Of a stretch of 64,000 nucleotides of DNA, positions 49,839 through 59,837 are shown in pieces. This DNA comes from Paenibacillus jilunlii (lineage in GTDB: Bacteria; Bacillota; Bacilli; Paenibacillales; Paenibacillaceae): NCBI RefSeq assembly GCF_900102965.1, contig NZ_FNGM01000002.1, positions 459,500 through 523,499 of the forward strand, read 5' to 3'. Below the pieces are notes generated by a model. The model saw only the letters and a program-made list of their open reading frames with translations. It ran no database searches and was not told the origin of the DNA. Within the stretch, counting starts at the first letter, position 1, and each line of letters begins with the position of its first letter. Made by a program: the position numbers and the translations under genes.

Positions 49839-49854
49839 CTTTACTATGGTAAAG
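49839..49854. promoter_or_regulatory. Palindrome upstream of the his operon
   Basis: CTTTAC-TATG-GTAAAG is a perfect 6-bp palindrome 40 bases before hisZ, and GGTAAAGT recurs 20 bases further away. It lies where an operator would be expected. No his T-box is seen here. Confidence 0.45.
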
Positions 49855-50019
49855 TGGTAGTAAGGTAAAGTAATGGGAATATCGTATCACGGACCATCCC
49901 TCTACGTCAATTTAACCTTTAATATAGAATAGCATAAATGCTTACATATAGAGTGAAGTTAAGATTTCTATATAGTGCGCCTCGATTCGCCCAAATATGA
50001 ACCGCTTACAAAATTGTTC

Positions 50020-50049
50020 TTTACAAAGTCTTGATCACAGTAGTAAGAT
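50020..50049 (+). promoter_or_regulatory. Promoter of the gluconate operon
   Basis: TTTACA (50020-50025) and TAAGAT (50044-50049) are spaced by 18 bases and the GntR box follows within 11 bases. Confidence 0.65.
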
Positions 50050-50059
50050 ACAGACAAAG

Positions 50060-50077
50060 TTGTATACAAGTACACAA
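50060..50077 (+). promoter_or_regulatory. GntR operator 1
   Basis: TTGTATACAAGTACACAA closely resembles the Bacillus GntR site (ACTTGTATACAAGT). It lies downstream of the -10 of the gnd promoter, where binding would block transcription until gluconate is present. Confidence 0.85.
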
Positions 50078-50112
50078 GTCTTTAACAAAAATCTGCTAAG
50101 GAGTGAACGGCA

Positions 50113-51015
50113 ATGAAATTGGGCATGATCGGACTGGGCAAGATGGGTTTTAACCTGGCACTGAATCTGCTGAACCATGGGCATGACCTTGTAGTAAGCG
50201 ATATCAATCCGCAAAGGGGGCAGCAATTGGCCGAACAGGGAGCGCTTCCCGCTTCATCCCTGGAGGATATGGTCACGAAGCTGGTGCCTCCCAGAATTGT
50301 CTGGGTCATGGTTCCGGCCGGAGAGATCGTAACAGGAGTTATTGACACTCTTGCCGGGCTGCTTGAAGCAGGCGATATCATCATTGACGGCGGGAATTCC
50401 CATTATAAAGAATCCATTGCGCGAGCCGGAAAGCTGCGTGAACGAGGCATTTATTTGTTTGACGCCGGCACATCCGGGGGAACAGAAGGTGCGGAGCATG
50501 GTGCTTGTTTTATGGTTGGCGGTAATGCTGAGGTATTCACCGAAATCGAGCCCTTATTCCGTGATCTGGCAGTGGAGCGGGGTTATCTCTACACGGGGGA
50601 AAGCGGAAGCGGCCATTTTCTAAAAATGATCCACAACGGCATTGAGTACGGGATGATGCAGGCTATTGCCGAGGGCTTTGAGCTGCTGGAGAAAAGCAGT
50701 TTTGACTTTAACTATGAGAATGTCGCACAATTGTGGTCAAATGGCTCTGTGATCCGCGGCTGGCTGATGGAGCTTGCGCAGAATGCTTTTGCCAAAGATC
50801 CGAAGCTCTCCGGTATTCGCGGGGTGATGCACAGCTCCGGAGAAGGAAAATGGACCGTTCAAACCGCTCTGGATCTCGAAGCCAGCACACCGGTTATTGC
50901 CCTATCGCTTCTGATGCGCTACCGTTCCCTGGAGGATGACACTTTTCATGGCAAGGTTGTTGCCGCCCTCCGCAATGAATTCGGCGGTCACGCCGTGGTG
51001 CAGGGGGAACAATAA
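50113..51015 (+). CDS. gnd: 6-phosphogluconate dehydrogenase, short (GntZ/YqeC-type)
   Basis: The 300-residue protein has KLGMIGLGKMGFNLALNLL (Rossmann), DGGNSHYKESI, DAGTSGGTEGAEHGACFMVGG and HNGIEYGMMQAIAEGF, which form the 6PGDH active site. It is about 300 residues and lacks the long C-terminal domain, as in the NAD-preferring short class. It oxidatively decarboxylates 6-phosphogluconate. It is first in the gluconate operon, with AAGGAGTG upstream. Confidence 0.93.
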   Translation: MKLGMIGLGKMGFNLALNLLNHGHDLVVSDINPQRGQQLAEQGALPASSLEDMVTKLVPPRIVWVMVPAGEIVTGVIDTLAGLLEAGDIIIDGGNSHYKESIARAGKLRERGIYLFDAGTSGGTEGAEHGACFMVGGNAEVFTEIEPLFRDLAVERGYLYTGESGSGHFLKMIHNGIEYGMMQAIAEGFELLEKSSFDFNYENVAQLWSNGSVIRGWLMELAQNAFAKDPKLSGIRGVMHSSGEGKWTVQTALDLEASTPVIALSLLMRYRSLEDDTFHGKVVAALRNEFGGHAVVQGEQ

Positions 51016-51151
51016 AGTCAAAACTGCAAGACCAGCTCCGTGCAGGACAAAGGGCATGTTAAACTGATGGAACCGTGAAGACATTGTATGCTAAAATTAG
51101 GGGAATGCCAGGTCTTAGCTTACAACTAATCACATAGAGGAGTCGTTTTTC

Positions 51152-51823
51152 ATGCATTATCCTGTTACTTGGCTGCAAGGAGCCTCCCTTGGAGAATCGA
51201 TTGCCTGTGAACTCAGGCTGCAAATTATAAATGAAAACATAAAACCGGGCGAGGTGCTTTCCGAGAACCGGATTGCTGCCGATTTTGGCACCAGCCGTTC
51301 TCCTGTCCGGGAAGCGCTTAAATCCCTGTCCGGCGAGGGGTTGATCCGTCTGGAAAGAATGGGGGCCGTGGTGGTTGGCCTGAATATCAAGGACGTCAAA
51401 GAGTTGTATGATGTGCGGTACCTCATTGAGAGTTTTGCCCAGCAAAGACTGGCCGTCAATATACAGGATGCCCTAATCCAGCAGCTTGAACAATCCATCG
51501 ACAAGATGAAGCTGGCCGTCAAGCATAATGATTATGTGGAGTTTGCGCACCAGGACTTTTCTTTTCACGAAGCCATTGTCACAGAAGCCAATCATACCCG
51601 GATTCTTCATTTATGGAACAGCATCCGCTATATTGTGATGACCGTCATTCTGATTACAACAGAAAAGGGCTTCACCCTCGGGGAAGCACGTATGAATTGG
51701 GTGGCAGATAAACACCGGACGGTCGTTGAGGCTCTTCGTTCAGGAGATCCTGAGACCATTCACAAGGTGGTTCAGGAGTATTTTGCCGACTCTGGAGAAA
51801 CGCTGATTCGCAGCCTTCCCTAA
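51152..51823 (+). CDS. gntR: Gluconate operon repressor, GntR family
   Basis: The 223-residue protein has a winged helix (GEVLSENRIAADFGTSRSPVREALKSL in parts, with the SRSPVREAL recognition helix) and a C-terminal FCD ligand domain (RYLIESFAQQ, DFSFHEAIV, HRTVVEALRSGD). By context it senses gluconate and represses this operon. GAGGAG precedes the ATG. Confidence 0.93.
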   Translation: MHYPVTWLQGASLGESIACELRLQIINENIKPGEVLSENRIAADFGTSRSPVREALKSLSGEGLIRLERMGAVVVGLNIKDVKELYDVRYLIESFAQQRLAVNIQDALIQQLEQSIDKMKLAVKHNDYVEFAHQDFSFHEAIVTEANHTRILHLWNSIRYIVMTVILITTEKGFTLGEARMNWVADKHRTVVEALRSGDPETIHKVVQEYFADSGETLIRSLP

Positions 51824-51865
51824 GCAATCTTCTTTCAGCAAAGGCCTGCCTTTGTTTCGATTATG

Positions 51866-51883
51866 TTGTCGACAAGTATACAA
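51866..51883 (+). promoter_or_regulatory. GntR operator 2
   Basis: TTGTCGACAAGTATACAA matches operator 1 at 15 of 18 positions. It lies between gntR and gntP, suggesting a second regulated promoter for permease and kinase. Confidence 0.8.
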
Positions 51884-51975
51884 TAGATCGGTTTATTGAA
51901 AGCGCTCAATCTGGTTATCTTAAAAACTTAAGCTATTGGCTGCACGTGAAACCACAAAGGGAGGACCCGTTCACT

Positions 51976-53337
51976 ATGGAAAGTTTATTCGGACTTAGTC
52001 ATAATGCGACACTGCTCACCTGGACGCTGCTTGTCATTGTTTTTCTGGTTATGCTTATCGCCAGATACAAGTGGAATCCCTTCGTTACGCTGCTTCTCTC
52101 CGCCTTGGCCCTTGGTCTGCTTGCAGGGATGGAGTACCCGTCTTTGATTAAGTCCATTACCGGCGGGCTTGGCGGGACACTGGGCACGATCGCGATTGTT
52201 ATAGGCCTAGGTACGATGCTGGGAAAAATGATGGCCGAATCCGGCGGCGCGGAGCGAATTGCAAATACGCTGGTAGACCGTTTTGGAGAAAAAAGAGTCC
52301 ATTGGGCTATGATGCTGGTAGGCTTTGTTGTCGGAATCCCGGTATTTTTCGAAGTTGGCTTAATCCTGCTGATCCCTGTAGTCTTTATGGTGGCACGCAA
52401 AACAAAAATGCCGCTCCTGCAAATCGGAATCCCGATTCTGGCCGGCTTGTCCACGGTCCACGGCCTTGTTCCGCCCCATCCGGCGCCTATGATTGCCATT
52501 GGTGCCTACGGCGCAAACTTGGGTAAAACGATTCTGTATTCCATTATTGTAGGTCTGCCAACAGCCATTATTGCCGGCCCGCTTTTCGGTAAGTTCATAG
52601 GCAAACGGATACGTGTGGAGCCTCCCCGGGAGCTGGCTGAGCAATTTGCTGCCAAAAGCGTTCGGGAACTCCCTGGCTTCGGAATTACTCTGTTAACGAT
52701 CCTATTGCCCGTTATATTGATGCTAATGGGATCAGTTGCTGATATTATAGATCCTGAGGCCTCTAATGCCTTTACGCCTTTCGCCAAATTTATCGGGCAT
52801 GAGATCATTGCCCTGCTTATCGCTGCCGTTTTTTCCTTTTTCTCGCTGGGTTTTGCACGCGGCTTCAAGAAAGAAGAAATCTCCCGTTTTACAAGTGAAT
52901 GTCTGGCACCGACAGCTTCCATTATTCTGATCATCGGAGGCGGCGGAGCGTTCAAGCAGGTGTTGATCGACAGTGGAGTCGGCGGAGCCATTGCAGCTCT
53001 GGCTACGCAAACCCATGTAAATATTATATTTTTCGCGTGGCTGATTGCTGCTTTGATTCGTGTGGCTACCGGTTCAGCTACTGTAGCCATGACAACTGCT
53101 GCCGGCATTGTCGCCCCTGTCCTTGCCGTAACCCCTGGTGTGAACATCGAGCTGGCAGTGCTTGCTACAGGTGCCGGATCTCTGGTGCTGTCCCATGTCA
53201 ATGATGCCGGCTTCTGGATGATCAAAGAATTTTTCGGCATGTCTGTAGTCCAGACCTTGAAATCATGGACGGTGATGGAGACCATTCTGTCCGTAGTGGG
53301 TTTAACCTTCATCATGATTCTCAGCATCTTTGTCTAA
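51976..53337 (+). CDS. gntP: Gluconate permease
   Basis: The 453-residue integral membrane protein has a dozen hydrophobic segments, and GntP-family motifs such as LGTMLGKMMAESGGAERIA, GLSTVHGLVPPHPAP and SHVNDAGFWMIKEFFGM. It takes up gluconate with protons. The ATG at 51976 has GGGAGG upstream; a GTG at 51946 lies before that site. Confidence 0.95.
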   Translation: MESLFGLSHNATLLTWTLLVIVFLVMLIARYKWNPFVTLLLSALALGLLAGMEYPSLIKSITGGLGGTLGTIAIVIGLGTMLGKMMAESGGAERIANTLVDRFGEKRVHWAMMLVGFVVGIPVFFEVGLILLIPVVFMVARKTKMPLLQIGIPILAGLSTVHGLVPPHPAPMIAIGAYGANLGKTILYSIIVGLPTAIIAGPLFGKFIGKRIRVEPPRELAEQFAAKSVRELPGFGITLLTILLPVILMLMGSVADIIDPEASNAFTPFAKFIGHEIIALLIAAVFSFFSLGFARGFKKEEISRFTSECLAPTASIILIIGGGGAFKQVLIDSGVGGAIAALATQTHVNIIFFAWLIAALIRVATGSATVAMTTAAGIVAPVLAVTPGVNIELAVLATGAGSLVLSHVNDAGFWMIKEFFGMSVVQTLKSWTVMETILSVVGLTFIMILSIFV

Positions 53338-53453
53338 AGCACTGCCAATACCTTATACTCTTTACATCTCAAGCATACCGGATAGCGGAACGGGGCGGCT
53401 GCAAGTTTACCCGGCCCGCTTTCCTTATTTTCATCAGAAAGAAGGTCTGAGAA

Positions 53454-54998
53454 TTGGGCACATCCTATATGATCGGCGTCGATATTGGAACAACAAGCAC
53501 AAAGGCGGTCCTCTTTGAGGAGAATGGCAGAATTACCGCTCAAGCGAACCTGGGCTACCCGCTGCACACCCCTTCACCTTCGGTAGCAGAGCAGGACCCG
53601 GAGCAAATCCTAAGCGCTGTATTTCATACCATTTCAACCGTAATGAAGGACAGTGCCGTACGTCCGGATTCCGTTCTTTTTCTGTCATTCAGCTCCGCCA
53701 TGCACAGCGTGATTGCTGTAGACCATGCAGGCCATCCTCTGACTCCCTGCATTACCTGGGCAGATAACCGCAGCGCCGCCTGTGCCGTCCGGCTGCGGAA
53801 CGAACTGGGCGGCCATGAGCTGTATCTGCGCACTGGAACGCCTATCCACCCCATGTCTCCCCTCACCAAGCTGATGTGGCTGGGCGAGGAACAGCCGGAG
53901 CTGTTCCACCAGACCTACAAATTCATATCTATCAAAGAATATATCTTCGCCAAGCTTTTCGGTGAATACGTCATAGACTATTCCATTGCCTCTGCCACAG
54001 GCATGTTCAATTTGGAGCAGCTGGACTGGGATGCAGAAGCTCTGCATATTGCCGGCATTACTGCAGACCGTCTCTCGAAACTTGTTCCCACCACCCAGAT
54101 CATGCAAGGGCTGCTGCCAGGGATGGCTGAGCAGCTCGGATTACTGCCGTCTACCCCTTTTATTGTAGGAGCCACCGACGGTGTACTCTCCAATCTTGGC
54201 GTTGGCGCCATTAAGCCGGGGGTCGTCGCTGCCACGATCGGCACCAGCGGAGCCATCCGCACGGTCGTGGACCGGCCGCTTACCGATCCCAAGGGACGGA
54301 TCTTCTGTTATGCCCTGACCGAGAAGCACTGGGTCATCGGCGGCCCGGTGAACAATGGCGGCATGCTCTTCCGCTGGGTCCGGGATGAGTTCGCCGCCTC
54401 CGAGGTGGAGACAGCGAAGCGCCTTGGCATTGACCCCTATGAGGTGCTGACGCGGATTGCCGAGCAGGTGCCACCCGGAAGCAATGGTCTGCTCTTTCAT
54501 CCCTATCTGACCGGAGAGCGTGCGCCGCTGTGGAATCCGGATGCCCGGGGCTCTTTTTTCGGGCTGACGATGAATCACCACAAAGAGCATATGATCCGCT
54601 CCGTGCTGGAGGGAGTCATCTTCAACATGTACACCGTCCTGCTGGCCATGGAGGAGCAGATTGGGCGGCCTGCCAAAATCCATGCCACCGGCGGCTTCGC
54701 CCGCTCCTCCCTGTGGCGGCAGATGATGGCCGATATTTTCGACCAGGAGGTCGTCATTCCGGAGAGCTTCGAAAGCTCCTGTCTGGGCGCAGTCGTGCTT
54801 GGCCTTTATGCCACCGGACGCACAGACTCCTTTGATATTGTATTCAACATGATCGGCTCTACCCATCAGCATCAACCGGTGAAGGAGCACGCCCGCGTCT
54901 ATAAGCAGCTGCTGCCTATCTATATTTCCGTATTCCGCAGCTTAGAGAGCCAGTATCAGGCCATCGCTGAATTTCAGCGGGAACAGGCCGGGGAATAA
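53454..54998 (+). CDS. gntK: Gluconokinase (FGGY family)
   Basis: The 514-residue protein has IGVDIGTTSTKAVLF (phosphate 1), FSSAMHSVIAVD, GATDGVLSNLGVGA, ATIGTSGAIRTV and GGFARSSLWRQMMADIF, typical of FGGY kinases. It makes 6-phosphogluconate, the substrate of gnd. It starts with TTG at 53454, with GAAGG eight bases upstream. Confidence 0.95.
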   Translation: MGTSYMIGVDIGTTSTKAVLFEENGRITAQANLGYPLHTPSPSVAEQDPEQILSAVFHTISTVMKDSAVRPDSVLFLSFSSAMHSVIAVDHAGHPLTPCITWADNRSAACAVRLRNELGGHELYLRTGTPIHPMSPLTKLMWLGEEQPELFHQTYKFISIKEYIFAKLFGEYVIDYSIASATGMFNLEQLDWDAEALHIAGITADRLSKLVPTTQIMQGLLPGMAEQLGLLPSTPFIVGATDGVLSNLGVGAIKPGVVAATIGTSGAIRTVVDRPLTDPKGRIFCYALTEKHWVIGGPVNNGGMLFRWVRDEFAASEVETAKRLGIDPYEVLTRIAEQVPPGSNGLLFHPYLTGERAPLWNPDARGSFFGLTMNHHKEHMIRSVLEGVIFNMYTVLLAMEEQIGRPAKIHATGGFARSSLWRQMMADIFDQEVVIPESFESSCLGAVVLGLYATGRTDSFDIVFNMIGSTHQHQPVKEHARVYKQLLPIYISVFRSLESQYQAIAEFQREQAGE

Positions 54999-55026
54999 GA
55001 ATCCGGCTGCTTCTGCCTTATATAAA

Positions 55027-55069
55027 ACGCCGACCAGCCGCAATATTGCGGGCAAGTCGGCGCTTTTTT
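55027..55069 (+). terminator. Terminator of the gluconate operon
   Basis: CGCCGAC (55028-55034) pairs with GTCGGCG (55056-55062), with CCGCAA/TTGCGG inside, followed by CTTTTTTA. Confidence 0.92.
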
Positions 55070-55096
55070 AATTCATTTGATTTCATCACTCACAAG

Positions 55097-56248
55097 CTAT
55101 AGGGCTGCCTTGTTCTGAGGCTTCTGCGGTCCGGAGCCAAAGACCACCCAGGCCGACTTCACATAGCGGAAGACCACGGCTACAACGAGCCAGGAGCCTA
55201 GCAATGCTACGAGCCAACCACCGGCGATGGCGGCCGTATACGCAAGCGAACCCCCGTGAAACGGAAGTTTTCTGTATAGGAACAGCAGTGCCGGATGAAC
55301 CAGATAGATCCCAAAGGAACAGGCACCGATAGAGATCAGCATACGGCTCCACACACGCCGGCCTGTGCCATGCAGCAGGAAAGACAGCTGCAGCAGCACG
55401 ATGCAGGAGAGCAGCCCATGCAGATTGGAGAAGCCTTCATACCACAGGCTGTTAATCACTGTTTTTTTCGTGTAGCTGTTGAACCACAGTTCCACATGAA
55501 TGATTCCGGCAGCAGCCCATAGGACCCACAGCGCAATCCATCCAGGTCCTTTACCCGAAAGCCAACCCTTACGCGAGAGAATCAGCCATTGTTTCAAGGT
55601 TCCATAATAGACCGCAATGGCCGCTCCGAGCAGGAAGTAGGAGAAGTAGGTAATAGACAGACTGCCTTTGGACAAGTGCCAGTATCCATGATTCGTCATA
55701 TATTTGTTCAGCAGCACGAATCCCCATTGCAGCAGCAGTCCGATCAGCGGGGCCCAGGCTGCAAGCCGCCGGACCTTTTGCAGACACCATAACATAAGCG
55801 GGAACAGCACATAGAACTGTATAATGATAATAATATAGTACAGATGCGTATACGCTGTCCCGGTAAGCAGATATTTGCCGAGCTTGTGGGCCATCTCATC
55901 CAGAGGCAGACTCCAGGTATGGCCTGCGGTCATTTTCAGGATAAAGTACATGAGCGAAAACATAACATAAGGCACAATAATATAAATCAGTCTGCGGCTA
56001 TAGAATTTCCCCAGAGTTCTTCCCGTTAACGGGCGGTCGATATAATTGTAGAACAGCACGAATCCGCTCAAAAAGACAAACGACGGCACGGCAAATTGGC
56101 TGAACTTGTTAATGAACAGAAACGGATGGAACATCGAGGTGTCCAGTGTCTCCGCGAGTGTACGTGAAGTGGCATGTATAGCGATCACCGCAAGAATCGC
56201 AATGGCCCGAAATATATCCAGCTGTGGAATTCTTTCCTTTTGTCCCAT
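55097..56248 (-). CDS. Acyltransferase-3 family membrane protein
   Basis: The 383-residue protein has about ten membrane segments and the acyltransferase-3 signatures: RIPQLDIFRAIAILAVIAIHA near the start (in parts), FVFLSGFVLFYNY, and a C-terminal FGIYLVHPALLFLYRK. Such enzymes O-acetylate surface glycans or small molecules; the substrate is unknown. The ATG at 56248 has AGGAGGAA upstream. It stands alone. Confidence 0.9.
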   Translation of the reverse strand: MGQKERIPQLDIFRAIAILAVIAIHATSRTLAETLDTSMFHPFLFINKFSQFAVPSFVFLSGFVLFYNYIDRPLTGRTLGKFYSRRLIYIIVPYVMFSLMYFILKMTAGHTWSLPLDEMAHKLGKYLLTGTAYTHLYYIIIIIQFYVLFPLMLWCLQKVRRLAAWAPLIGLLLQWGFVLLNKYMTNHGYWHLSKGSLSITYFSYFLLGAAIAVYYGTLKQWLILSRKGWLSGKGPGWIALWVLWAAAGIIHVELWFNSYTKKTVINSLWYEGFSNLHGLLSCIVLLQLSFLLHGTGRRVWSRMLISIGACSFGIYLVHPALLFLYRKLPFHGGSLAYTAAIAGGWLVALLGSWLVVAVVFRYVKSAWVVFGSGPQKPQNKAAL

Positions 56249-56420
56249 TCCTTTTCCTCCTGTATAACTGCGCACCTAAGGTGCCTTTTTTCAAAAACAA
56301 TCAAATACTCGCAGTACGCGCCATATGCACAATACGCGTCTACCCTTAAGTATAACGCCTTGTTCACGTTGCTGAACACTGAAAGGTTGCTTAATTTTTG
56401 ACTATTTTTTGTTTTCATAA

Positions 56421-56468
56421 CAAAGCCCCGCAGCTCCTGCGTGAGTGCACGCAACCATACTGCAGGGC
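56421..56468 (-). terminator. Terminator of the hprK cluster
   Basis: On the minus strand GCCCTGCAG pairs with CTGCGGGGC, with TGCGTG/CACGCA inside, followed by TTTGTT, just past the stop at 56485. Confidence 0.85.
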
Positions 56469-56484
56469 AACCTTCCACATTACA

Positions 56485-57000
56485 TCACTTATCTTCAGAG
56501 GCTTCACGATCATCCCCGGTCGACGGACGCAGCTCCCTGAGCGGGTTGCCCCCGACAAAGGAACCAGCCGCCACATCCTTATGCACCACTGATCCGGCCG
56601 CTACAACCGCTCCATCTCCGATAATTACACCAGGAAGAATCGTCGTATTGGCACCAATCAGCACATTTTCACCGATAATGACTTCACCCAGCCGGTATTC
56701 CTTGATCAGGTATTCATGGGCCAGAATTGTGGTATTGTAGCCGATCACAGAATTTTCGCCCACCGTAATCTTTTCCGGGAAAAATACATCTACCATCGCC
56801 ATGAGCCCAAACGCAGTGTGCTTGCCCACCTTCATGCCCAAGACGTTACGGTATATCCAGTTCTTAACCGGCAGAATCGGGCAATAACGGGCAATCTGTA
56901 TAAAAATAAAATTACGCACACCTTTCCAAGGGCTGACCGTGCGGTAGATGTACCAAAGGGAGTTGTGCCCTTCCACGGGATAACGGGTTACTCTTCTCAC
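56485..57000 (-). CDS. Hexapeptide-repeat acyltransferase (YvoF-like)
   Basis: The 171-residue protein has left-handed beta-helix repeats (ITVGENSVIGYNTTI, VIIGENVLIGANTTILPGVIIGDGAVVAAGSVV in parts) and a C-terminal FVGGNPLRE, as in acetyltransferases of the Maa/LacA type. It overlaps ppaX by four bases and corresponds by position to yvoF of Bacillus. The substrate is unknown. Confidence 0.92.
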   Translation of the reverse strand: MRRVTRYPVEGHNSLWYIYRTVSPWKGVRNFIFIQIARYCPILPVKNWIYRNVLGMKVGKHTAFGLMAMVDVFFPEKITVGENSVIGYNTTILAHEYLIKEYRLGEVIIGENVLIGANTTILPGVIIGDGAVVAAGSVVHKDVAAGSFVGGNPLRELRPSTGDDREASEDK

Positions 57001-57650
57001 GGCTCCATCGTCCCCTGGTCTACGATTCCGAAGATGTCCTTCATATCATGGATGATATAATCAGGCTCATATTTACTCAGTACGTCTTCACCTTTTAGCG
57101 ACCAGGCTACTGCAGCTACACGGACACCAGCCGCTTTGGCGGACTGGATATCAACAGGGCTGTCTCCAACCATCAGTGTTCTACGCGGATTAACGCCCAG
57201 GTTGCTGACAGCCTTCAGAACCGGCTCTGCGTGAGGCTTTGGCTGAACTACATCATTTACTGTCACAATGGTCTCCATGTACTTCAGCAGATCGAACATC
57301 TCCAGCGCCTTGATTGTGGTCGGACGAATTTTGGTCGTCACAATCCCCAGCTTGATGCCGCGGTCCGCAAGCTCCTCCATCGTCTCATTCACATGGGGAA
57401 AAGAGCCAATGAGCTCATCATGGTGCGCATAATTATACGAACGGTAGGACTGCTCCAGCACGCTGGTATCCTCCAGACCGGAGAAAGCACTCAACTGTTG
57501 ATGCAGTGTAGTCCCCATATAGGGAATAATCTGCTCCCGGGTCAGCGGGGGCAGATTATTCTCCTTCAGCGTGTGCAGGAACGAGCTGATAATCAGCTCG
57601 TTGGTATTTACAATCGTTCCGTCCAGATCAAACAGTACACATTCTATCAT
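56997..57650 (-). CDS. ppaX: Pyrophosphatase PpaX (HAD family)
   Basis: The 217-residue HAD hydrolase has FDLDGTIVNTNELI (nucleophile Asp), GIVTTKIRPTT, KPHAEPVLKAV and VGDSPVDIQSAKAAG. PpaX hydrolyses the pyrophosphate released when HprK dephosphorylates Ser-P HPr. Its place after hprK and lgt supports that assignment. Confidence 0.93.
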   Translation of the reverse strand: MIECVLFDLDGTIVNTNELIISSFLHTLKENNLPPLTREQIIPYMGTTLHQQLSAFSGLEDTSVLEQSYRSYNYAHHDELIGSFPHVNETMEELADRGIKLGIVTTKIRPTTIKALEMFDLLKYMETIVTVNDVVQPKPHAEPVLKAVSNLGVNPRRTLMVGDSPVDIQSAKAAGVRVAAVAWSLKGEDVLSKYEPDYIIHDMKDIFGIVDQGTMEP

Positions 57651-57658
57651 TAGATCAG

Positions 57659-58690
57659 CTACTCCTTCGGTAATTCATCCGGCGTTTTCTCCGGCTCCGG
57701 TTGTCTGACCTGCGGAGCACTCTGCGGTGTATGTGCAGCACTTTCCGGAACTACAGCATCCGCTGCAGCAGCCTTGGTGCTGACAATAGGATCGGAGTAA
57801 TGGTCCTTAGGCTGACCTGTTACCCGCCGGACAATGATTAGTAATATAGCCGCTACGATAGTCAGCAGCGCCAAAAGCTGTGAGCTGCGGATATTTCCAT
57901 AAGCCGGATCGAGATACCCTTGTTCAAAGCCCAGCCATTTCATCGGTGACCACAATCCGTTCAGGAAGGAAGCCAGTCCGCTGTTCCCTTTAAAAGCCAG
58001 GCTGTCCGTACGCAGCGCCTCGATAAAGAAGCGTCCGATGGAATACCAAATGAAATAAGACAGGAAAATCTCACCTGCACGCACAAACTTTTGCCGGCGC
58101 AGCACCATCAGCAGCAGAATACCGAGCAGGCTCCAGAGTGATTCATACAGGAAGGTTGGATGATGAAAGGCGTCTCCTATGTACATCTGGTTCACTATAA
58201 AGTCAGGAAGATGCAGCTTATCACGCAGGAAAGATTCCTCCACAACGCCACCATAGGCTTCCTGGTTCACGAAATTCCCCCAGCGTCCGATCATCTGGCC
58301 TGCAAGCAGTCCAGGTGCGCAAATATCCACAATGCGCCAGAACGGATACCCTTTGTAACGGAAATAAATAATACCGCAAATGATAGCTCCAATTAGCGCG
58401 CCATAGATTGCGATTCCGCCGTTCCAGATCTTGAAGACATCAACAAAGTTGTCCTTGTAATCCTCCCATTTGAAAGCCACAAAATAAATCCGCGCACCAA
58501 TGATTGCAGACGGCACACCGAGCAGCAGCATATCCATGAAAAATTCCTGCGGAATATTGAAACGCTTGCCCTCTTGGATCGCCAAAAATAACCCGGCCAA
58601 TGCGCCGACACCGAGTATCAGACCATACCAGTGAACCGGCAGTGAACCGATGGAGAAGACAATCGGATCAATCGCTAACGAAAAAAACAT
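57659..58690 (-). CDS. lgt: Prolipoprotein diacylglyceryl transferase
   Basis: The 343-residue membrane enzyme has seven hydrophobic segments and the Lgt signature QMIGRWGNFVNQEAYGG. It moves diacylglycerol to the lipobox cysteine of prolipoproteins. A Pro/Glu/Ala-rich tail of about 50 residues (TKAAAADAVVPE to TPDELPKE) follows the last membrane segment and is longer than in many Lgt proteins. It lies 12 bases after hprK. Confidence 0.97.
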   Translation of the reverse strand: MFFSLAIDPIVFSIGSLPVHWYGLILGVGALAGLFLAIQEGKRFNIPQEFFMDMLLLGVPSAIIGARIYFVAFKWEDYKDNFVDVFKIWNGGIAIYGALIGAIICGIIYFRYKGYPFWRIVDICAPGLLAGQMIGRWGNFVNQEAYGGVVEESFLRDKLHLPDFIVNQMYIGDAFHHPTFLYESLWSLLGILLLMVLRRQKFVRAGEIFLSYFIWYSIGRFFIEALRTDSLAFKGNSGLASFLNGLWSPMKWLGFEQGYLDPAYGNIRSSQLLALLTIVAAILLIIVRRVTGQPKDHYSDPIVSTKAAAADAVVPESAAHTPQSAPQVRQPEPEKTPDELPKE

Positions 58691-58702
58691 GCTCTCACAC
58701 TC

Positions 58703-59641
58703 CTAGTCCAAATCATCCATGTCTTCAGATATGGTGGCAGTAAGCTTATTAGTGAACTGCAGCGCCGCATTGAAGCCCATCTGCTTCAAACGATAGTTCA
58801 TAGCCGCCACTTCAATAATAACCGCAAGGTTACGTCCTGGGCGTACGGGAATCGTTACAAGCGGCACATCTGTATCGATAATCCGTGTCGTTTCCTCATC
58901 CAGTCCGAGCCGGTCATATTGCTTGTCCTGCTGCCAGGCTTCCAGTCTGACTACCAGCGTGATACGTTTGTGATTGCGGATCGCCCCTGCACCAAACAAT
59001 GTCATTACGTTGATTATACCGACACCGCGGATTTCCAGCAGATGGCGGATAAGCTCCGGAGCGGTCCCGTGCAGCTGGTTATCCGAGGTTTGGCGGATTT
59101 CTACCGCGTCATCAGCAATCAGACGGTGTCCCCGTTTTACAAGCTCCAGCGCGGTCTCACTTTTACCGATGCCGCTGCTGCCTGTAATCAGCATCCCCAC
59201 ACCGTATACGTCACAGAGAACGCCATGAATCGTGGCGGTAGGCGCCAGCCGGCCTTCCAGAAAGCTGGTTAGTCTGCTGGAAAAAATCGTAGTCGCCATA
59301 GAGCTGCGCAGCACCGGCAATCCTTTTTCGTTGCTTATATCAATAAGCTCCTGCGGTACATCAAGTGCTCTTGTAATCACGATACAAGGTGTATTATCAT
59401 TACAGATCCCGCGAATCCGGCTTTTACGCTCTTCGTCCGGCAGCATGGAGAAAAAAGCCAGCTCGGTCTTGCCCAGCAATTGAACACGTTCTTCAGGGTA
59501 ATATTCAAAATAACCAGCCATTTCCAGACCAGGACGATTCAAATCATCCACTGTAATCGGTCTCTTCAAACCCTCATGTCCGGAAACAACCTCTAACTGA
59601 AAATTCTGCACCAATTCGGATACCTTTACCTTCTTAGCCAT
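58703..59641 (-). CDS. hprK: HPr kinase/phosphorylase
   Basis: The 312-residue enzyme has the P-loop [14 protein letters not shown] and the family signature [20 protein letters not shown]. It phosphorylates Ser46 of HPr and Crh, and so drives carbon catabolite repression. Its likely target at 28251-28520 keeps Ser46. The ATG at 59641 follows AAAGGA. Confidence 0.97.
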   Translation of the reverse strand: MAKKVKVSELVQNFQLEVVSGHEGLKRPITVDDLNRPGLEMAGYFEYYPEERVQLLGKTELAFFSMLPDEERKSRIRGICNDNTPCIVITRALDVPQELIDISNEKGLPVLRSSMATTIFSSRLTSFLEGRLAPTATIHGVLCDVYGVGMLITGSSGIGKSETALELVKRGHRLIADDAVEIRQTSDNQLHGTAPELIRHLLEIRGVGIINVMTLFGAGAIRNHKRITLVVRLEAWQQDKQYDRLGLDEETTRIIDTDVPLVTIPVRPGRNLAVIIEVAAMNYRLKQMGFNAALQFTNKLTATISEDMDDLD

Positions 59642-59837
59642 GTGTGTCCGTCCTTTCGTCACCAGCGGCGGTAACCGCTCGCCCGCATTTGGTTAATAAC
59701 AGTTCCTATCCCAGCCGCAGGTAATTCTCCTGCTATCTTAATGGATAACGCCTATGAATGCAATCTTAATAGCCTTGTTCCTTCTGTCTGACTTAACAAA
59801 TAAGCAGGGCTCATAGGAGCCGTGGTGTGCAAAAATA

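Noticed and set aside
49800..50019. T-box leader for the his operon
   Set aside because: No T-box sequence or specifier stem is visible; only a short palindrome and weak promoter-like elements are present.
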